This document shows positions 10,262 through 22,116 of a stretch of DNA of 64,000 nucleotides, piece by piece. A program made the translations under genes and the position numbers. Source of the DNA: Zantedeschia hybrid cultivar (lineage: Eukaryota > Streptophyta > Magnoliopsida > Alismatales > Araceae). Within the stretch, counting starts at the first letter, position 1; each line of letters starts with the position of its first letter. Location: the NCBI GenBank assembly GCA_030544215.1, contig JARZZO010000012.1, positions 37,549,194 through 37,613,193 of the forward strand, read 5' to 3'. The notes under the pieces are model-generated. The model saw only the letters and a list, made by a program, of their open reading frames with translations, had not been told where the DNA came from and searched no databases.

Positions 10262-13200
10262 TGTTATGTCCTACATCTTTACAACCTATTAATGAATTCA
10301 ATTAGTTTAAGTTAGATAAATTAACTACTTATGAGATCCCATTACTAAGTTTAGCTAATTTAATTTATTATAATTAACTCAATTATGAATGCTCATTTGT
10401 CCCTTTAAGTAAATTAAAAGAGCTCATTAACTTGGTTAAAATTATGGGTTCGGATGCACTGGACAACAACTTGATAAAATGAGGATAACTTTGTGTATAA
10501 AACTTAGATTAAAATATGGTTGGTACCTTTGAAAAGAAGATGAAAAGATCTATAATTTTGTAGAAGATACTTTAGCTAATGCAAATATTTTATAGGTAAA
10601 AAATATCGGTCATTAGATAGACTACGATTCAGATTAAGAAAGTAAAGGAAAGTGTAATTAAAGTTAACTACGATCCGAAAAGCTTTGACACAGATCTTTG
10701 AGTTATGTTAGAATTAGAACACAATAAATATGAGTTTGTTGATTTCAATTCGCAGTTAGAAAGTCATAATTAGAATCTTACTCAAACTAGGATTCTACAC
10801 ACAAATTCATTTGACACAGTCATAATATTTTAAGTATGACATCATATAAATTTTTAAAAAATAGATAAAACAATTCTCATTGGAAAGGTAACTCAAAATT
10901 ATAGAATAATTATGAAGATCATATTTCTAAAATAAGTTATTTACTAATCACAATTAGGACATCTTTAGAAAAGAATAGAATCTGCCAGATTTTTGTGTTT
11001 GGAATACTCAAGATAGTAAGTTAATAAAATAGAGATAAATTTTTATACGAAAATCCAAAAATAGTGATGTTAATGGTGTTGAAAAGATAATATAAAGTTA
11101 TAAATTTTTGAAGAGTGTTCATAAACATAACATTTAAATAGTTAAAATTAGAGGTTTTTAAAAAGGAAACTGCAGGTTGCACAAACATAGTCTAATTTGC
11201 AGTATGATTGCTATTTTAACTTGAAAAAAAGTCTTGTGGGGTGAAGTTCTGACCGCAAAGAGGAAAGGAGAATGAGTATTGTGTATGAAAAGAGAATAAG
11301 GTATAAATAAGTCATTGAATTTGTGCTGAAGCTACTAGGGCCACAACTTTCCTTCAAGAGACTAGTTTTGATATTTTTCTTAAGAGAAAGAGAGAGGGAA
11401 GGCTACTAGTCTATAATGGGGTGTTTTTTCAATGTAAGAAGGTTCTGTTGGGGTCTTAAAAGGTGTGGAGAATAGCTTTGAAGGGCTGAAAGTTGTGTAA
11501 CTTGCTTCGAAGAACCTTAAGATCTACTAAGAATCGATCTTTCTTTAAGAGGTAGACGGATAATTTTAAGTATGATCTATTTTGTATTAAAAATTATATT
11601 ATTTTTAAGTTTTTAAAAGATAATAAATTAGTAAGTAGCTTTATGTATATGTCTATTTTATGATCATCAAATTTTATATTTTTATAATTATATATACTAT
11701 TTATTCTATGATTATTTTCTCAACATATGCCATCTCTCCATTCAGTCTATTTTGTTTTCAATTATGATTACCTGAGTTACATATACTTGTTCTCCTTGGT
11801 TCGATATCTAATTAAGTTGAAATTTTCTCAAAACTAGATTTTGGACGTTATATTCTTGTCCAATAAATTTTATAATTTTATGAATTCATTTGACATTTAT
11901 TCTATAATTTTCTTGTCAGACTATACAATTGGTCCTAACAGTTTTAAAATTTCAACTAACGAATCTTCTATCTCACTCGACTCATGTCTTAATTGCACCT
12001 AATTTTGTGAATATCTTTGTTATATTGTCTTTGACCTCTATAAGTTTTAGAATTTTCTGGTCCCATTTGATATTTATTTTACTATCTATTTTGATTTGCA
12101 AAAATTATATTAAAGTCAAATTTTTGAAATCGAAAAGAGAGTCCGAAATCATATAAAATCAATAAAAAAATTGCTTAAACTTCATAGATACATCACACAT
12201 GACCTAGTTTGGTAAATTTCTGAATATGTTTACTAGTTTTCATGATAATTATTGAATTTTTAGTTCTAAAAAAATAGGTTTTAATACCTTAAAAATATGA
12301 TTTTTGATCCAAAAATTCTGAGATTTTTTTTTTTTGCTTATTTTTTAGTCTAATAACTTGTTGGAATCTGATTGGCTTGATAATTTACATATTTGATCTC
12401 TTTGACTCTTTAAAAGACTTATTTTGTAAGTAAAGTATTATATCTTGACTTGTATATGCATGTATCATTATGATAATTAAGATTTCAAATCCATGATGAC
12501 TTTGAACCCTCTCTTAGATACTTGTGTCATATATGCATGAGTTTTCTAGACAATACGACCTTAAGGAGATTGTACAGCCCGATTCTGATGTAATCATCCG
12601 TATTAGATTAGGATAATTTATAAACCCGAGGGCAACAAATAAAATCCTAGCCCAGGCAAAGGTGCTAAGTGCCATGTAGACCAAATCCTGTTCCATTATT
12701 TTATTCTATTAATATGTCCTAAGCATGAGGTTTATGATTTGTTCATGAGTAAATTCTGTTTATGCTAAGTTATAGTTATATGGTAATTGATTTGATCATA
12801 TCGATTAGAAAACACATCTAATTTGGTAAATCTATATTTGACCATGCTTTTGTATCATTCTTTTATTTGAGCTATATGTAGAACTGTATAATATCATGTT
12901 TAGTATATTTGTACAATGTGATTTACAAAATTACTATATGTTAAGTCATGTAGATGGTTTGAAGCCTATTGAATGGTGAACTCATAAATCTAACCAAACA
13001 TTTGTCAAGAGACATTAATTTAGAGTTTGCTTAAGTGGAGAGTCAAGACTGTTGGATTATCAGAAGAGTTTTTGGTTATCTTGGTTAATTAGAAATTTAC
13101 TTTCCAAGTTAGTAGTTTGATGCAGTAGGGAATTTTGAGAGATTGATGCAATTTTGTTTATTTAGTGAGATTGAGAGTTAAAATACTATTTGATGAATAT

Positions 13201-13372
13201 TATTAATTGTAAACTTTGATAATTGACTATCTATTTAGATTATTTGATGGTAATGACATTTATTAAATTGTCTTGTGGTTTGTTTATCTCTCATATCTAT
13301 TTGTTATGTCAATGTTGCATACTTAGAGTTCGATGTAAGTCGGCATAGTGAACATGATTTTAGGGGCGTAAC
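10262..13372 (+). mobile_element. Long gypsy LTR (3.1 kb)
   Basis: Starts TGTTATGTCC right after a polypurine tract and ends GGGGCGTAACA, giving TG...CA ends. The wording before the end (TAAGTCGGCATAGTG) is the same kind as in the two solo LTRs at 27702 and 41600. A TATA box (11302-11309) is followed by a leader with a purine-rich tract at 11385-11400. No matching 5' LTR or target duplication was found in the window. No coding potential. Confidence 0.6.
11302..11309 (+). promoter_or_regulatory. TATA box of gypsy LTR
   Basis: TATAAATA about 1.04 kb into the LTR, followed by a purine-rich leader; probable U3/R start signal. Confidence 0.5.
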
Positions 13373-13397
13373 AAGAAGTTCCTAAGGATAAGAGCAC

Positions 13398-14919
13398 TGT
13401 TGAGTCCTCATTGACTTAGGGTGATGAATACCCCATAATTCCCTAAAGGATAGTTCAAAACCTTAGTGAAGATTCCAAGATGATCAACGTCTTCTCTAGG
13501 TATAACCCTGAAGCGATCATTTAGTTGGTCTCACGTGAAAATATGTAGTCTACAACCCCACAAAAAACCCCATTTTAAGGTTCCTCCAACAAAGCCCATC
13601 CCCATTTGAGCCATTTGAGCTTATAGCCAATTGTACAACCTTCTCTATGTAGTGCTTAAAAAGTGTTGTGCTATCTATGATATCATGCATTCATATGATT
13701 AACATATCAAATTTAAACTACGTGATCACCAGAAATCGATGATTTCAATGAAAAAAGTGATCGCTTTACTTACCTCGAAGATTTGATAGAGATTGAGATT
13801 CTTTGTTCTTCTTCTTTGGCTGGCGAAAGATGAAGAGCCTCCTCTTTTTCTTTTACTCTTGTTTTTTTTTTGTTTGTTTTCTAAGCCTTCAAGTCCTTTT
13901 CTTCAACACCTTGCAAAAGGGATTAAACAAAAGAAGTAGACAATATGGTTAGAGCTACTTGGAGTATAGTATCTATTCTATTCTAATTAGGCAATCTAAC
14001 ATGAACTAAACTAAAAAGGCTCACTTGTTTATGGTTCTTTAAACCCCTAACATGCATGGGTATGGAAAATCATGAAGTGAGTGTGTGAATATGAAGTGAT
14101 GCCATGAATAATCTGATAAAAACAGTGGTGAAACTATATGAAAACTATCAAAACTAGAAGCGAAGGAAGAAAGGGAAAAAAATGATTGGCCCCTCCATAG
14201 CCTTGATCTTCAAAAGCTTCAAAGGATGGAGATGGATGAAGAGGAAGAAGCTCCAAAGCCTTCCAACGTTTTATGCAGAGGGAGCCTCCTTTAACCTTGT
14301 CTTGGACTTCAAAACCTCCAATTTCTAACCTTTTTCAAAGGCCAAAGAGTATATGTATATACAAAAGCCTTGTTTAGGGTAGTTTAACCTTCAAAAGCTT
14401 CTCCCACGGCTTCCGGATTGCCACAAATGAGCATCCAAGGAATTAAAAACCCTTCCAACCTTTGAACCGAATTATCTCGGCCAAATCAAGTTTATCAAGA
14501 AAGTGCTTAAATCGCGTCGCCCACCAGGGACGTCATTTGGCTAATTAAAGGGGCCAAAATAGAAACAAAATCGGCGAAGGAAACCGAAAATAATTAGGAA
14601 ACCTAAAAGGCGTCGTCTATAAGCGATGTCATTAAGATAATTAGAAAATTAATTTGAATTCAAATCAAAAATCCAGATCAGATTAGGGAACTAAATGGCA
14701 TTGTTCATGGGCGACGTTATTCAGTTAAATCTAATTTAATTTCGAACTGATTTCAACTAGAAATCTAAATGGCATTGGCCATAGTTCGACGTTAATCAAC
14801 AAATTTCTCAAAAAATCAATAAAAATTAATTAGTGATTAAAATTCAAACTATTTCAGAGCATTCTAATTGTGACATAAAATTTACTCAATGTAATGTCAA
14901 AACTAGTGTGTTTACAGCT
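13398..14919 (-). mobile_element. Candidate 3' LTR of Tat-like element
   Basis: The minus-strand LTR starts TGTAAACAC at 14919, directly after a purine tract. Its other end was placed at 13398 only because TGTTGAG there gives TG...CA ends. A TATATACATATA sequence (about 14350) could be its TATA element, with a leader to the left. It holds four copies of the GGCGTC hairpin family. Confidence 0.4.
14508..14797. repeat. GGCGTC hairpin cluster 1 (4 copies)
   Basis: Imperfect palindromes at 14508-14540, 14605-14634, 14691-14724 and 14764-14797. They have the form TAAA-(C/G)GCGTC(G)-spacer-(C)GACGTC-ATT. Mismatches in the arms are mostly CG to TG/CA changes. They lie in the U3 side of the candidate Tat-like LTR. 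Confidence 0.75.
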
Positions 14920-15957
14920 GCCCCACCTTGGCATTGATTTTGCAAGAGAATGAAATGGAATTGAATGAATTAAAAAGGTGATGCCAATGTGTGATGAGAT
15001 ATGCTTTCAACATTACATAATAAGAATCTTCCTCAAAATGATAAATGAAGCGACTCAAAGAGATCAATAGAATCAATCATGTCTGGATGAGATAGAAAAA
15101 TAAAACAAAATATAGACGATCAACCTCCACAAGAGGAAGTACCCTAGGTGACAAAATCTTATAGGTTTCATCATGGAAAGCGATTACCAGCCAATGTGGA
15201 CGTGCTTCAATCATGATAGATCTTAAAAGAAAATAAGGAATATGAGAGAAAAAATCTAAGCAAAAAAAGAATTTCAAGGATATCTTCAAGAAACCTCAAA
15301 GATAATTGAGAGATCAATTCAGAATGGAATATTTCATATCACGTTGATATTTATTAGATCAATGGTCTGAAATTTAATCATTAACTAATTCTTATCACAA
15401 TAATTTTAAAATCCTACATGATGCATAGAGGGCTAAAAGAAAAATTAAATTAAAATAAAATATAAATTAATCAAGGATAATATTGTTAAATTATTATTGA
15501 CGAGTCAAGACACCAGTCCTGCAATTCAGTGTTAAGCCGAAGCTCATTTGTCCACGCACCATTTCACAAAGCGGAACCATCGTCCCCATAAATTGACAAT
15601 TTAACGGCCTATCCATGCGATTAAGAATCCTCTAGAATTAACATTGTTTTTGATAAAGGGGAACTCAAATTCTAGTTTCTTTAAAATCACAAGGTTCTTG
15701 ATATAATCTAATAAATATTTAACATATACTAATGATACTGCAAATCAATTACATAAGAGTATATAGGGATAGAGATAACCATCTTTCCAATCACGACGGG
15801 ACTCAGTGACCATAGTGAGATCTTATTGAAATTGCAGCTTCATTTTTATTTTCCTTGAATTTGCCTGCACTCAAAATTTGTCAGTATCTTCATGCAGAGA
15901 GATAAACATCATCAAATAGCAACAAATATGTATTTTCGGAAAATATCAGAAATACTC
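14920..15957. other. AT-rich noncoding DNA left of antisense PMD promoter
   Basis: Starts with the purine tract of the minus-strand element. A 70-codon frame at 15289-15077 (minus) has no recognisable similarity. Nothing else seen. Confidence 0.4.
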
Positions 15958-16019
15958 TAAATGGCGTTGTTCTGATTCGACGTCATTTAAATGAAGTCGC
16001 CCTGTCCAAACGCCATTTA
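15958..16019. repeat. GGCGTC hairpin cluster 2 (2 copies)
   Basis: Two copies share a TAAATGA boundary: 15958-15989 (TAAATGGCGTTG ... CGACGTCATTTA) and 15988-16019 (AAATGAAGTCGC ... ACGCCATTTA). They lie 100-165 bp upstream of the TATA box at 16123. Confidence 0.8.
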
Positions 16020-16122
16020 ACTTACCGAAATAGAACTCTTCTGACTCAATCTGAACTCCACTTGCCTCCTTCTAATATCATCTTCTAACTCGGAAAAGGC
16101 CTCCCAACTTCTCAAATCAGTC

Positions 16123-16131
16123 TATATATAA
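16123..16131 (+). promoter_or_regulatory. TATA box of antisense PMD-like gene
   Basis: TATATATAA followed by a purine-rich leader and an ATG at 16264. This is consistent with a Pol II promoter firing opposite to the retroelement. Confidence 0.45.
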
Positions 16132-16263
16132 CTTCCTCCCTTTCATATCAAATCATCACAAAAAGCATCCAATAGGGAAAGGTAAGGGATTCTCTTCAAA
16201 AGCTCAAGGGAAAGAAGGAGAAAGGTGAGAAAGAAAAAGAAGGAGATCAAGCGATTAAGGAAG

Positions 16264-17720
16264 ATGGCGAGTTTTACTAAAGATTTTATAGACGAGGGCA
16301 AAGAAGATGATAGAAAGGCTTTCTAACATAGCATGCCACCTTATTGGGCGAGATTCTAACTTAAAAGTAAGTTATTATTTCTTTTCCCATTCAATTTTCT
16401 TCTTTTATTCTTCTACATATTCTCTATGCTCCAAATTATCTTCAATATGATAGAATTGTGCTAATTCTTTTTCAAGGGATATCCTTTCTTTCCTAGTCGA
16501 AGAAGGTTTTCTCCCCTTTCATAGATTTTCAAGTTAGCAGGGAAAATCAACCTCTCCATGCAATCATATATCTCCAAGTGGCATATCCAAGGCTTAGTTG
16601 TCCATGCCAAACATTATAAGAGTGCACTTATAGATTGGGCTGCAATGAATGTATTGATTGAATTATGGCATCCCTAAATCCATACTTTCCTCTTCACCTC
16701 CTTCGAAGCTACCATTTTATTGGAAGAAGCTAAACTCCTATTGGGACTTCCAAAGCTCAAGGCTAACAATGATGAACCTGATGTGATAGATATGCTATTA
16801 ATGAGAGAAAAGGTTAATTGTCATCAATTCTTATAAAAGATTATAGATAGTCTAAAAGAAATCCAAAGCGTTCTTATTCAGAAAGTGATTAATCTTGCGA
16901 AGCTTGTAGAATGGATCTTGAAGAAGATGGAAAATGCCAAGGAGGATGATACAGAGATTGTAATGATCGCGTTCACTGTATGTCTAACTGGAGCTCTACT
17001 ATTCCCTGCCCAAGATAACATTTTATTAGAAGATCAGCTCAGTGCAATTTGTAGAATATTCCGAAGAAAGTAGATAAGCACATCAATCATAGCCTATCTC
17101 TACAGTGGGCTCTCAGCGGCTTCTACTAGTCAACCTTCTTATGACAGTATGCTACTCTTAGCCTTATAGATTGATATGCTATTCAAATTCAATCATAATG
17201 AGGAAGAAGTTCACAAGACATCTCAGATGTATCAACGCAGTCCTATCTTTTACATTGCCAATTTTGTGAAATTCAACAACAACATAACCAATCGAGTGCC
17301 CAACCTCAAAACTTGAGCTGACTGGCATGCTTACTTCAAGACCATGCCAAGGACTGGCTTCGAATCAACACCACCCACTCTTCGGGAAAAGGCGGTTCGA
17401 GTGCGTCGTTGCGCAGGCACAAAGCTCTGACTAATCGGGGTGACCGACTTCATCTTATATAATCCACACCGTTGTCATCCTCAACTAGGTATGCCTCGCT
17501 ATGAATTTCTTAAGATATTCAATCTTTCTCCAATCAAGAAGTGGACATTAGGAGCTAATGAAGACTTCGAGACGACAAAACTCATTATGACCTTGTAGAA
17601 CATCGGTTTCACCCGTTGTGGTAAACTTCCTCATGAAGCGAATTCGGAGCTATGGAAGAACTATGCAAAAGAGCTTCAGAAAATCCGACCTGAAAGCTTC
17701 AGAAAATCCTTAATGTTGTG
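16264..17720 (+). pseudogene. Plant mobile domain (PMD)-like pseudogene 1
   Basis: From the ATG at 16264 a short frame (MASFTKDFIDEGKEDD) runs into a stop. Further along, the patterns LIELWHP.IHTFLF, SFEATILLEEAKLLLGLP and AFTVCLTGALLFPAQDN resemble a PMD domain (the W-x-TFHF, GEATITLEDV-x-LLGLP and LFPD blocks of that family). At least six in-frame stops or shifts occur. PMD proteins occur as host silencing factors and as ORFs carried by transposons. Here the antisense placement in a Tat-like element favours the latter. The family call is by eye and moderately secure. Confidence 0.5.
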
Positions 17721-17794
17721 CAATTTTCTATAATTTTTTCTTAAGCAAAACAGCTCATTTTCTTCAAAATTCAAAGTTTTGAACTCAATAATCC

Positions 17795-18218
17795 AAATGG
17801 TGTCGAGACCAGGTGACCCTGATCAACAAAATTGAATTTCTAAAAATTAAGATTTATTCCTCAAAATAGTCTAAATCACGTCGCCCATGGTCGATGCTTT
17901 TAACTTTCTCTCTCCTATTTTCTAGAAATTTTTTAGTATTAAATTCTCTTAATCATGTCACCCATGGCCGACGCTAATTGTTGATTGTAGCCGTACTCCA
18001 CATTTTCCAACAAAATAATTCCCTGAATTGCCTCGCTCATGGTGGACATCTTTTTCTGATTTTCTCTAGATTTTCGTGGTACGACTTTGACTCACAGAGG
18101 CAGTAATTCTAAATCACGTCATCTATGGGCGACACCTTTCTCTAAATTTAAAAATTTGAACAACCGCCTTAGTTTGTGAGCCACTGAAATGCGTCGTGCA
18201 TGGCCAATGCCATTTAAT
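17795..18218. repeat. GGCGTC hairpin cluster 3 (6 copies)
   Basis: Copies at 17795-17823, 17872-17902, 17950-17979, 18026-18054, 18110-18140 and 18186-18218. Several carry a CCCATGG or GCATGG loop between CGTCG-type and CGAC-type arms. Spacing is a loose 70-85 bp. They fill the region just upstream of the second PMD gene's pyrimidine-rich leader. Confidence 0.75.
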
Positions 18219-18582
18219 CATTTTACTATGGTGTGCGAACTCGAGCCCCTTCCTCCTCATTGTCCCTTGCTCATTCTCTCTCTTCCCTTCGTCTTCTCCA
18301 GCGATCCACGAGCTCCTCCAGCCATCCGAGCTTCTCCGACGACTTTCTTTGGCCTCTCTCTCTCTCACCCTCTCACTCTCTTACTCTCTCTCTCTTGGTC
18401 TCTCTCGGTCTCTCTCATTCTCCCGGGTTCCCTACCATGGAATGAGGCAGTCCAAGCGGCCCAAGCGGCAAGAGGCAACGAGTCCTTGCCATCCCGGAAC
18501 TCGAGGGCGACAAGGGGGATCTCCTCCCCACACAAGCGGAGATCTTGGTGGACGTGGCGGTTCTCTCTACGACCGAAGATTC

Positions 18583-19580
18583 ATGGAGGCAGAGGAACCT
18601 CCACCAGTGCGGGCACCGGTGGCGGCACCGGCCGAAGAGGCTGGTCCCTCGATAGTAAATCCAAAACTCTCCCTTTTATAGCATTTGGGGGGTGGGAAAC
18701 TAAAAGTGGATTGGCCACGGGTCTGTGAACCCGTAGTTGAATGGCGTCGAGACCAGGCGACGCCTTTCAAAAGGTGTCGACCAGGCCCGACGCCATTCGG
18801 GCCGGTGGTCCAGAGGCAAAATTAAATTTAAACATAATTTTTAATTACCTTTAATTGATATTTCTAACCTTTTTCTTGGGCAATTGTAGGGGATGATGAG
18901 GGCCAGGATATCTTGGGACCTTGTGATCGCGGCATACCGCGGGTTACCAGATTCCAGAAGGCTAGGCTGAGGGAGATGGGGTTTGGTGAGATCCTAGACA
19001 TCGAGCCCTTTTGGCTTGACCTAGTTTTACTGCAGGTCCTTAGTGGGAGGTGGGATTGTGGGTGCATGGCATTTCTAAAGCCCTAGGGACATATGGTCCC
19101 CAGCCTGGAAGATGTGGCGAGGATCATCGGCCTTCGAGTAAAGGGTCGGGCGGTGAGCAAGATCACTTATCCCGACTATCGGGAGATGGCAGAGAGCCTC
19201 CTCGGTCTTGGAGTGTCAGGGGCAGTTGGCAGAGAGTCCAGGACCCTTAGTAGAGTGGAGGTAGAGTATGCCTTTGGGTTAGTCGACCCTAGATAGAGGC
19301 AGGGTGAATCCTGAGAGATGTTTAGGGACAGGTTTTTCATGTTAGCTGTCGGTATATATTGTTGGGATGAGAGCCAGAGAGAGGTAGTGGATTGGTAGCT
19401 TAGGATTTTTCTAGTTTTCTTCTTCGGTCGATTACTCTTTAGGACGAAGGGTGATCATATCCATTGTAGATTTTTTACTCTCTTTGAGGATTTAGATAGG
19501 CTAGGAGAGTATGCATGGGGTGCGGCCCTGTTGGCCCATCTCTTTACTGACTTATCCGCGGTCACAGCAGACCATGATAC
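18583..19580 (+). pseudogene. PMD pseudogene 2, N-terminal part
   Basis: A leader (18240-18580) is CT-rich. A possible start at 18583 opens an acidic, proline- and alanine-rich stretch. A noncoding gap with two hairpins (18655-18889) looks like an intron (GTAAAT ... TTGTAG), but the phase does not join cleanly. From 18892 the frame reads FWLDLVLLQVLSGRWDCG, VPSLEDVARIIGLRVKG and FTLFEDLDRLGEYAWGAALL. These match the W-x(n), TLEDV-x-x-GL and YAWG-x-x-LA blocks of PMD proteins. Stops occur at about 19084 and 19294. The coding sequence is cut at about 19580-19600, where copia integrase begins, and the C-terminus resumes at 23697. Confidence 0.6.
18737..18799. repeat. GGCGTC hairpin cluster 4 (2 copies)
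   Basis: Two near-perfect copies in tandem: 18737-18770 (TTGAATGGCGTCG ... CGACGCCTTTCAA) and 18770-18799. They lie in the intron-like gap of PMD pseudogene 2. Confidence 0.85.
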
Positions 19581-19589
19581 CACCATCAG

Positions 19590-22102
19590 AGACTTTGCGC
19601 CGTTCATTCTCAGGATATGGAGACAGAGCTAAGGACTTATTGGAACTAATACATAGTGATGTATGTGGTCCAATGTCCACTCATGCTATGGGTGGTTACT
19701 CATACTTTGTTTCATTTACAGATGATTTCTCAAGATATGACTACATATATTTAATGAAATATAAGTCAGAAGTCTTTGAGAAATTTAAAGAGTTTAAAAA
19801 CGAAGTTGAGAACTAGACTGGAAAGAGTATCAAAACTCTTCGATCAGATCGATGAGGTGAATATTTAAATACAGAATTCACAGAATATCTAAAGAATAAT
19901 GGTATTTTGTCTCAGTGGACTCCTCCCTATACACCACAATTAAATGGTGTATCGGAAAGGAGAAATCGTACTCTATTAGATATTGTACGATCAATGATGA
20001 GTTATGCCAAACTTCCAATCTCTTTATGGGGATATGCACTGTTGACTGCTGCATATCTATTGAACAAAGTTCCCAGTAAGTCAATACCTTCCACTCCATA
20101 TGAGATATGGAAAGGAAAGAAACTAGACTTTAAGCATGTTAGAGGTTGTCCTGCACATGTCAAAAGACATGATCCAGACAAACTGGATTCCAGGACAGAG
20201 AAATATAGATTTGTGGGATATCCAAAAGAGACTTTTGGATACTACTTTTATCAGCCCAGCGATCAAAGGGTGTTTGTCGCAAAAAGAGCTGTCTTCTTAG
20301 AGAAAGAATATCTTTCAAAAGAAGACAGTGGGAGCAAGATAGAACTAGAAGAAATTCTAGACTCACAAATCAACACTAGTTTATCTACTGAACCATTGAC
20401 TCAAGAACTTGTTCAAGATGATACACAAAAGGTTCGCAGATCAGGTAGAGTGCCTAAGCAGCCTGAAAGATATGTTGGACATATCGATGATGGCAAATCA
20501 AAAATGCACTTAAATGAGGATGATGATCCTCAAACCTACCTAGAAGCCATAAATAGTCAAGAATCAGAAAAATGGCAAGAGGCAATGAATTCTGAAATTC
20601 AGTCCATGTATGCCAACCAAGTTTGGAACTTGGTTGATCTGCCAGAAGGTATAGTACCTATTGGCAATAAATGGATCTTTAAAAGAAAGATCGGGGCAGA
20701 TGGACAGATTGACACATACAAGGCAAGGCTGGTAGCAAAAGGATATCGTCAAAGGCAAGGCATTGACTATGACGAAACCTTTTCTCCAGTTGCCATGATT
20801 AAGTCAATCAGAATACTTCTTGCTATCGCTGCATTCTATGATTATGAAATATGGCAAATGGATATGAAAACAGCATTCTTTAACGGGAACCTTCAAGAAG
20901 AGGTGTATATGATACAACCTGAATGATTCACTTCGAAAGAGCATTCAAGTAAGGTATGCAAGCTGCAAAGATCCATCTATGGATTAAAACAAGCATCCCG
21001 AACTTGGAACTTAAGATTTGATGAAGCAATCAAATCTTATGACTTTATTAAGAATGAAGATGAACCTTGTGTATACAAAAAGGCTAGTGGGAGCGCAGTT
21101 ACCTTTTTGGTACTTTACGTTGATGACATTCTACTCATTGGGAATGATGTAGGAATGTTGTCATCAGTAAAAACTTGGTTATCCAAAAACTTCTCCATGA
21201 AAGATTTGGGAGAAGCATCCTATATTCTGGGAATAAGGATCTATAGAGATAGGTCCAAAAAGATGCTTGGCTTATCCCAATCTATATACATTGATACTAT
21301 AGTCAAAAGGTTTGGCATGGAAAATTTCAAGAGAGGCCTCGTTCCAATGAGGTATGGAATTTATCTCTCTAAAGAAATGTCTCCTAAGACACCTGAAGAG
21401 AGAGCATACATAGATAGAGTTCCTTATGCCTCGGCAATAGGATCTATCATGTATGCAATGCTATGTACTAGGCTTGATGTGGCACACCCACTAAGTGTCA
21501 CTAGTAGATATCAGGCTGATCCAGGTGAGGAACACTGGAAGGCGGTGAAATGTATCCTTAGATACTTGAGAAGGACTAAGGATCTATTTCTCGTTTATGG
21601 AGGAAACGACTTGGAACTTCGAGGATTTACTGACTCGAGTTTCCAGTCGGATATGGATGACAGCAAATCCATGTCTTGATTTGTATTCATGTTAAATGGA
21701 GGTGCAGTAAGTTGGAAGAGTTCCAAACAAGAAACAACTGCAGATTCGACGACCGAAGCAGAATACATTGCTGCAGCTGAAGCGGCCAAGGAGGCGGTTT
21801 GGATGAAGAAGTTCATCTCGACGCTTGTAGTAGTTCCAAGCATTTCAGATCCTGTTCCATTATTGTGTGACAACAATGGGGCAATAGCTCAAGCGAATGA
21901 GCCAAGATCACATCAGAAGTCAAAGCACATTTTGAGACGATTTCATCTGATTCGTGAGATCATCGCCCGAGGAGATATAGTAGTTGAGAAAGTCTCATCT
22001 GAAGATAATGTAGCAGATCCCTTGACTAAGCCATTGTCTCAAAACAATTTAGAACGTCACCTTAAGTCTATGGGACTTAGACACATGGGTGATTGGCTAT
22101 AG
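19590..22102 (+). pseudogene. Ty1-copia pol (integrase, RT, RNase H), 5'-truncated
   Basis: One reading frame runs from about 19593 to 22102 without frameshifts. The blocks are integrase (HSDVCGPM, FTDDFSRYDYIYL, NGVSERRNRTLLD, giving the D-D-E residues), the integrase C-terminus, reverse transcriptase (KWIFKRKIGADG, MDMKTAFFNGNL, LYVDDILLIGND with the YVDD box) and RNase H (DSTTEAEYIAAAEA, HILRRFHLIRE). It ends NVADPLTKPL near a TAG. The frame is broken by stops at 19814-19816, 19853-19855, 20924-20926 and 21677-21679. Gag, protease, the zinc finger of integrase and the 5' LTR are missing. The left end is fused to PMD pseudogene 2. Confidence 0.93.
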
Positions 22103-22103
22103 T

Positions 22104-22116
22104 CCAAGTGGGAGAA
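22104..22116 (+). promoter_or_regulatory. Polypurine tract of copia element
   Basis: CAAGTGGGAGAA directly before the LTR start; it primes plus-strand DNA synthesis in copia elements. Confidence 0.75.

Noticed and set aside
13373..13400. Primer-binding site after the 10262-13372 LTR
   Set aside because: No match to a tRNA 3' end (no TGG start); the LTR is therefore treated as a 3' or solo LTR.
18189..18728. 179-codon plus-strand frame
   Set aside because: It is driven by a CT-rich leader and a hairpin; three overlapping frames are equally open. Only the part near 18583 may be coding.
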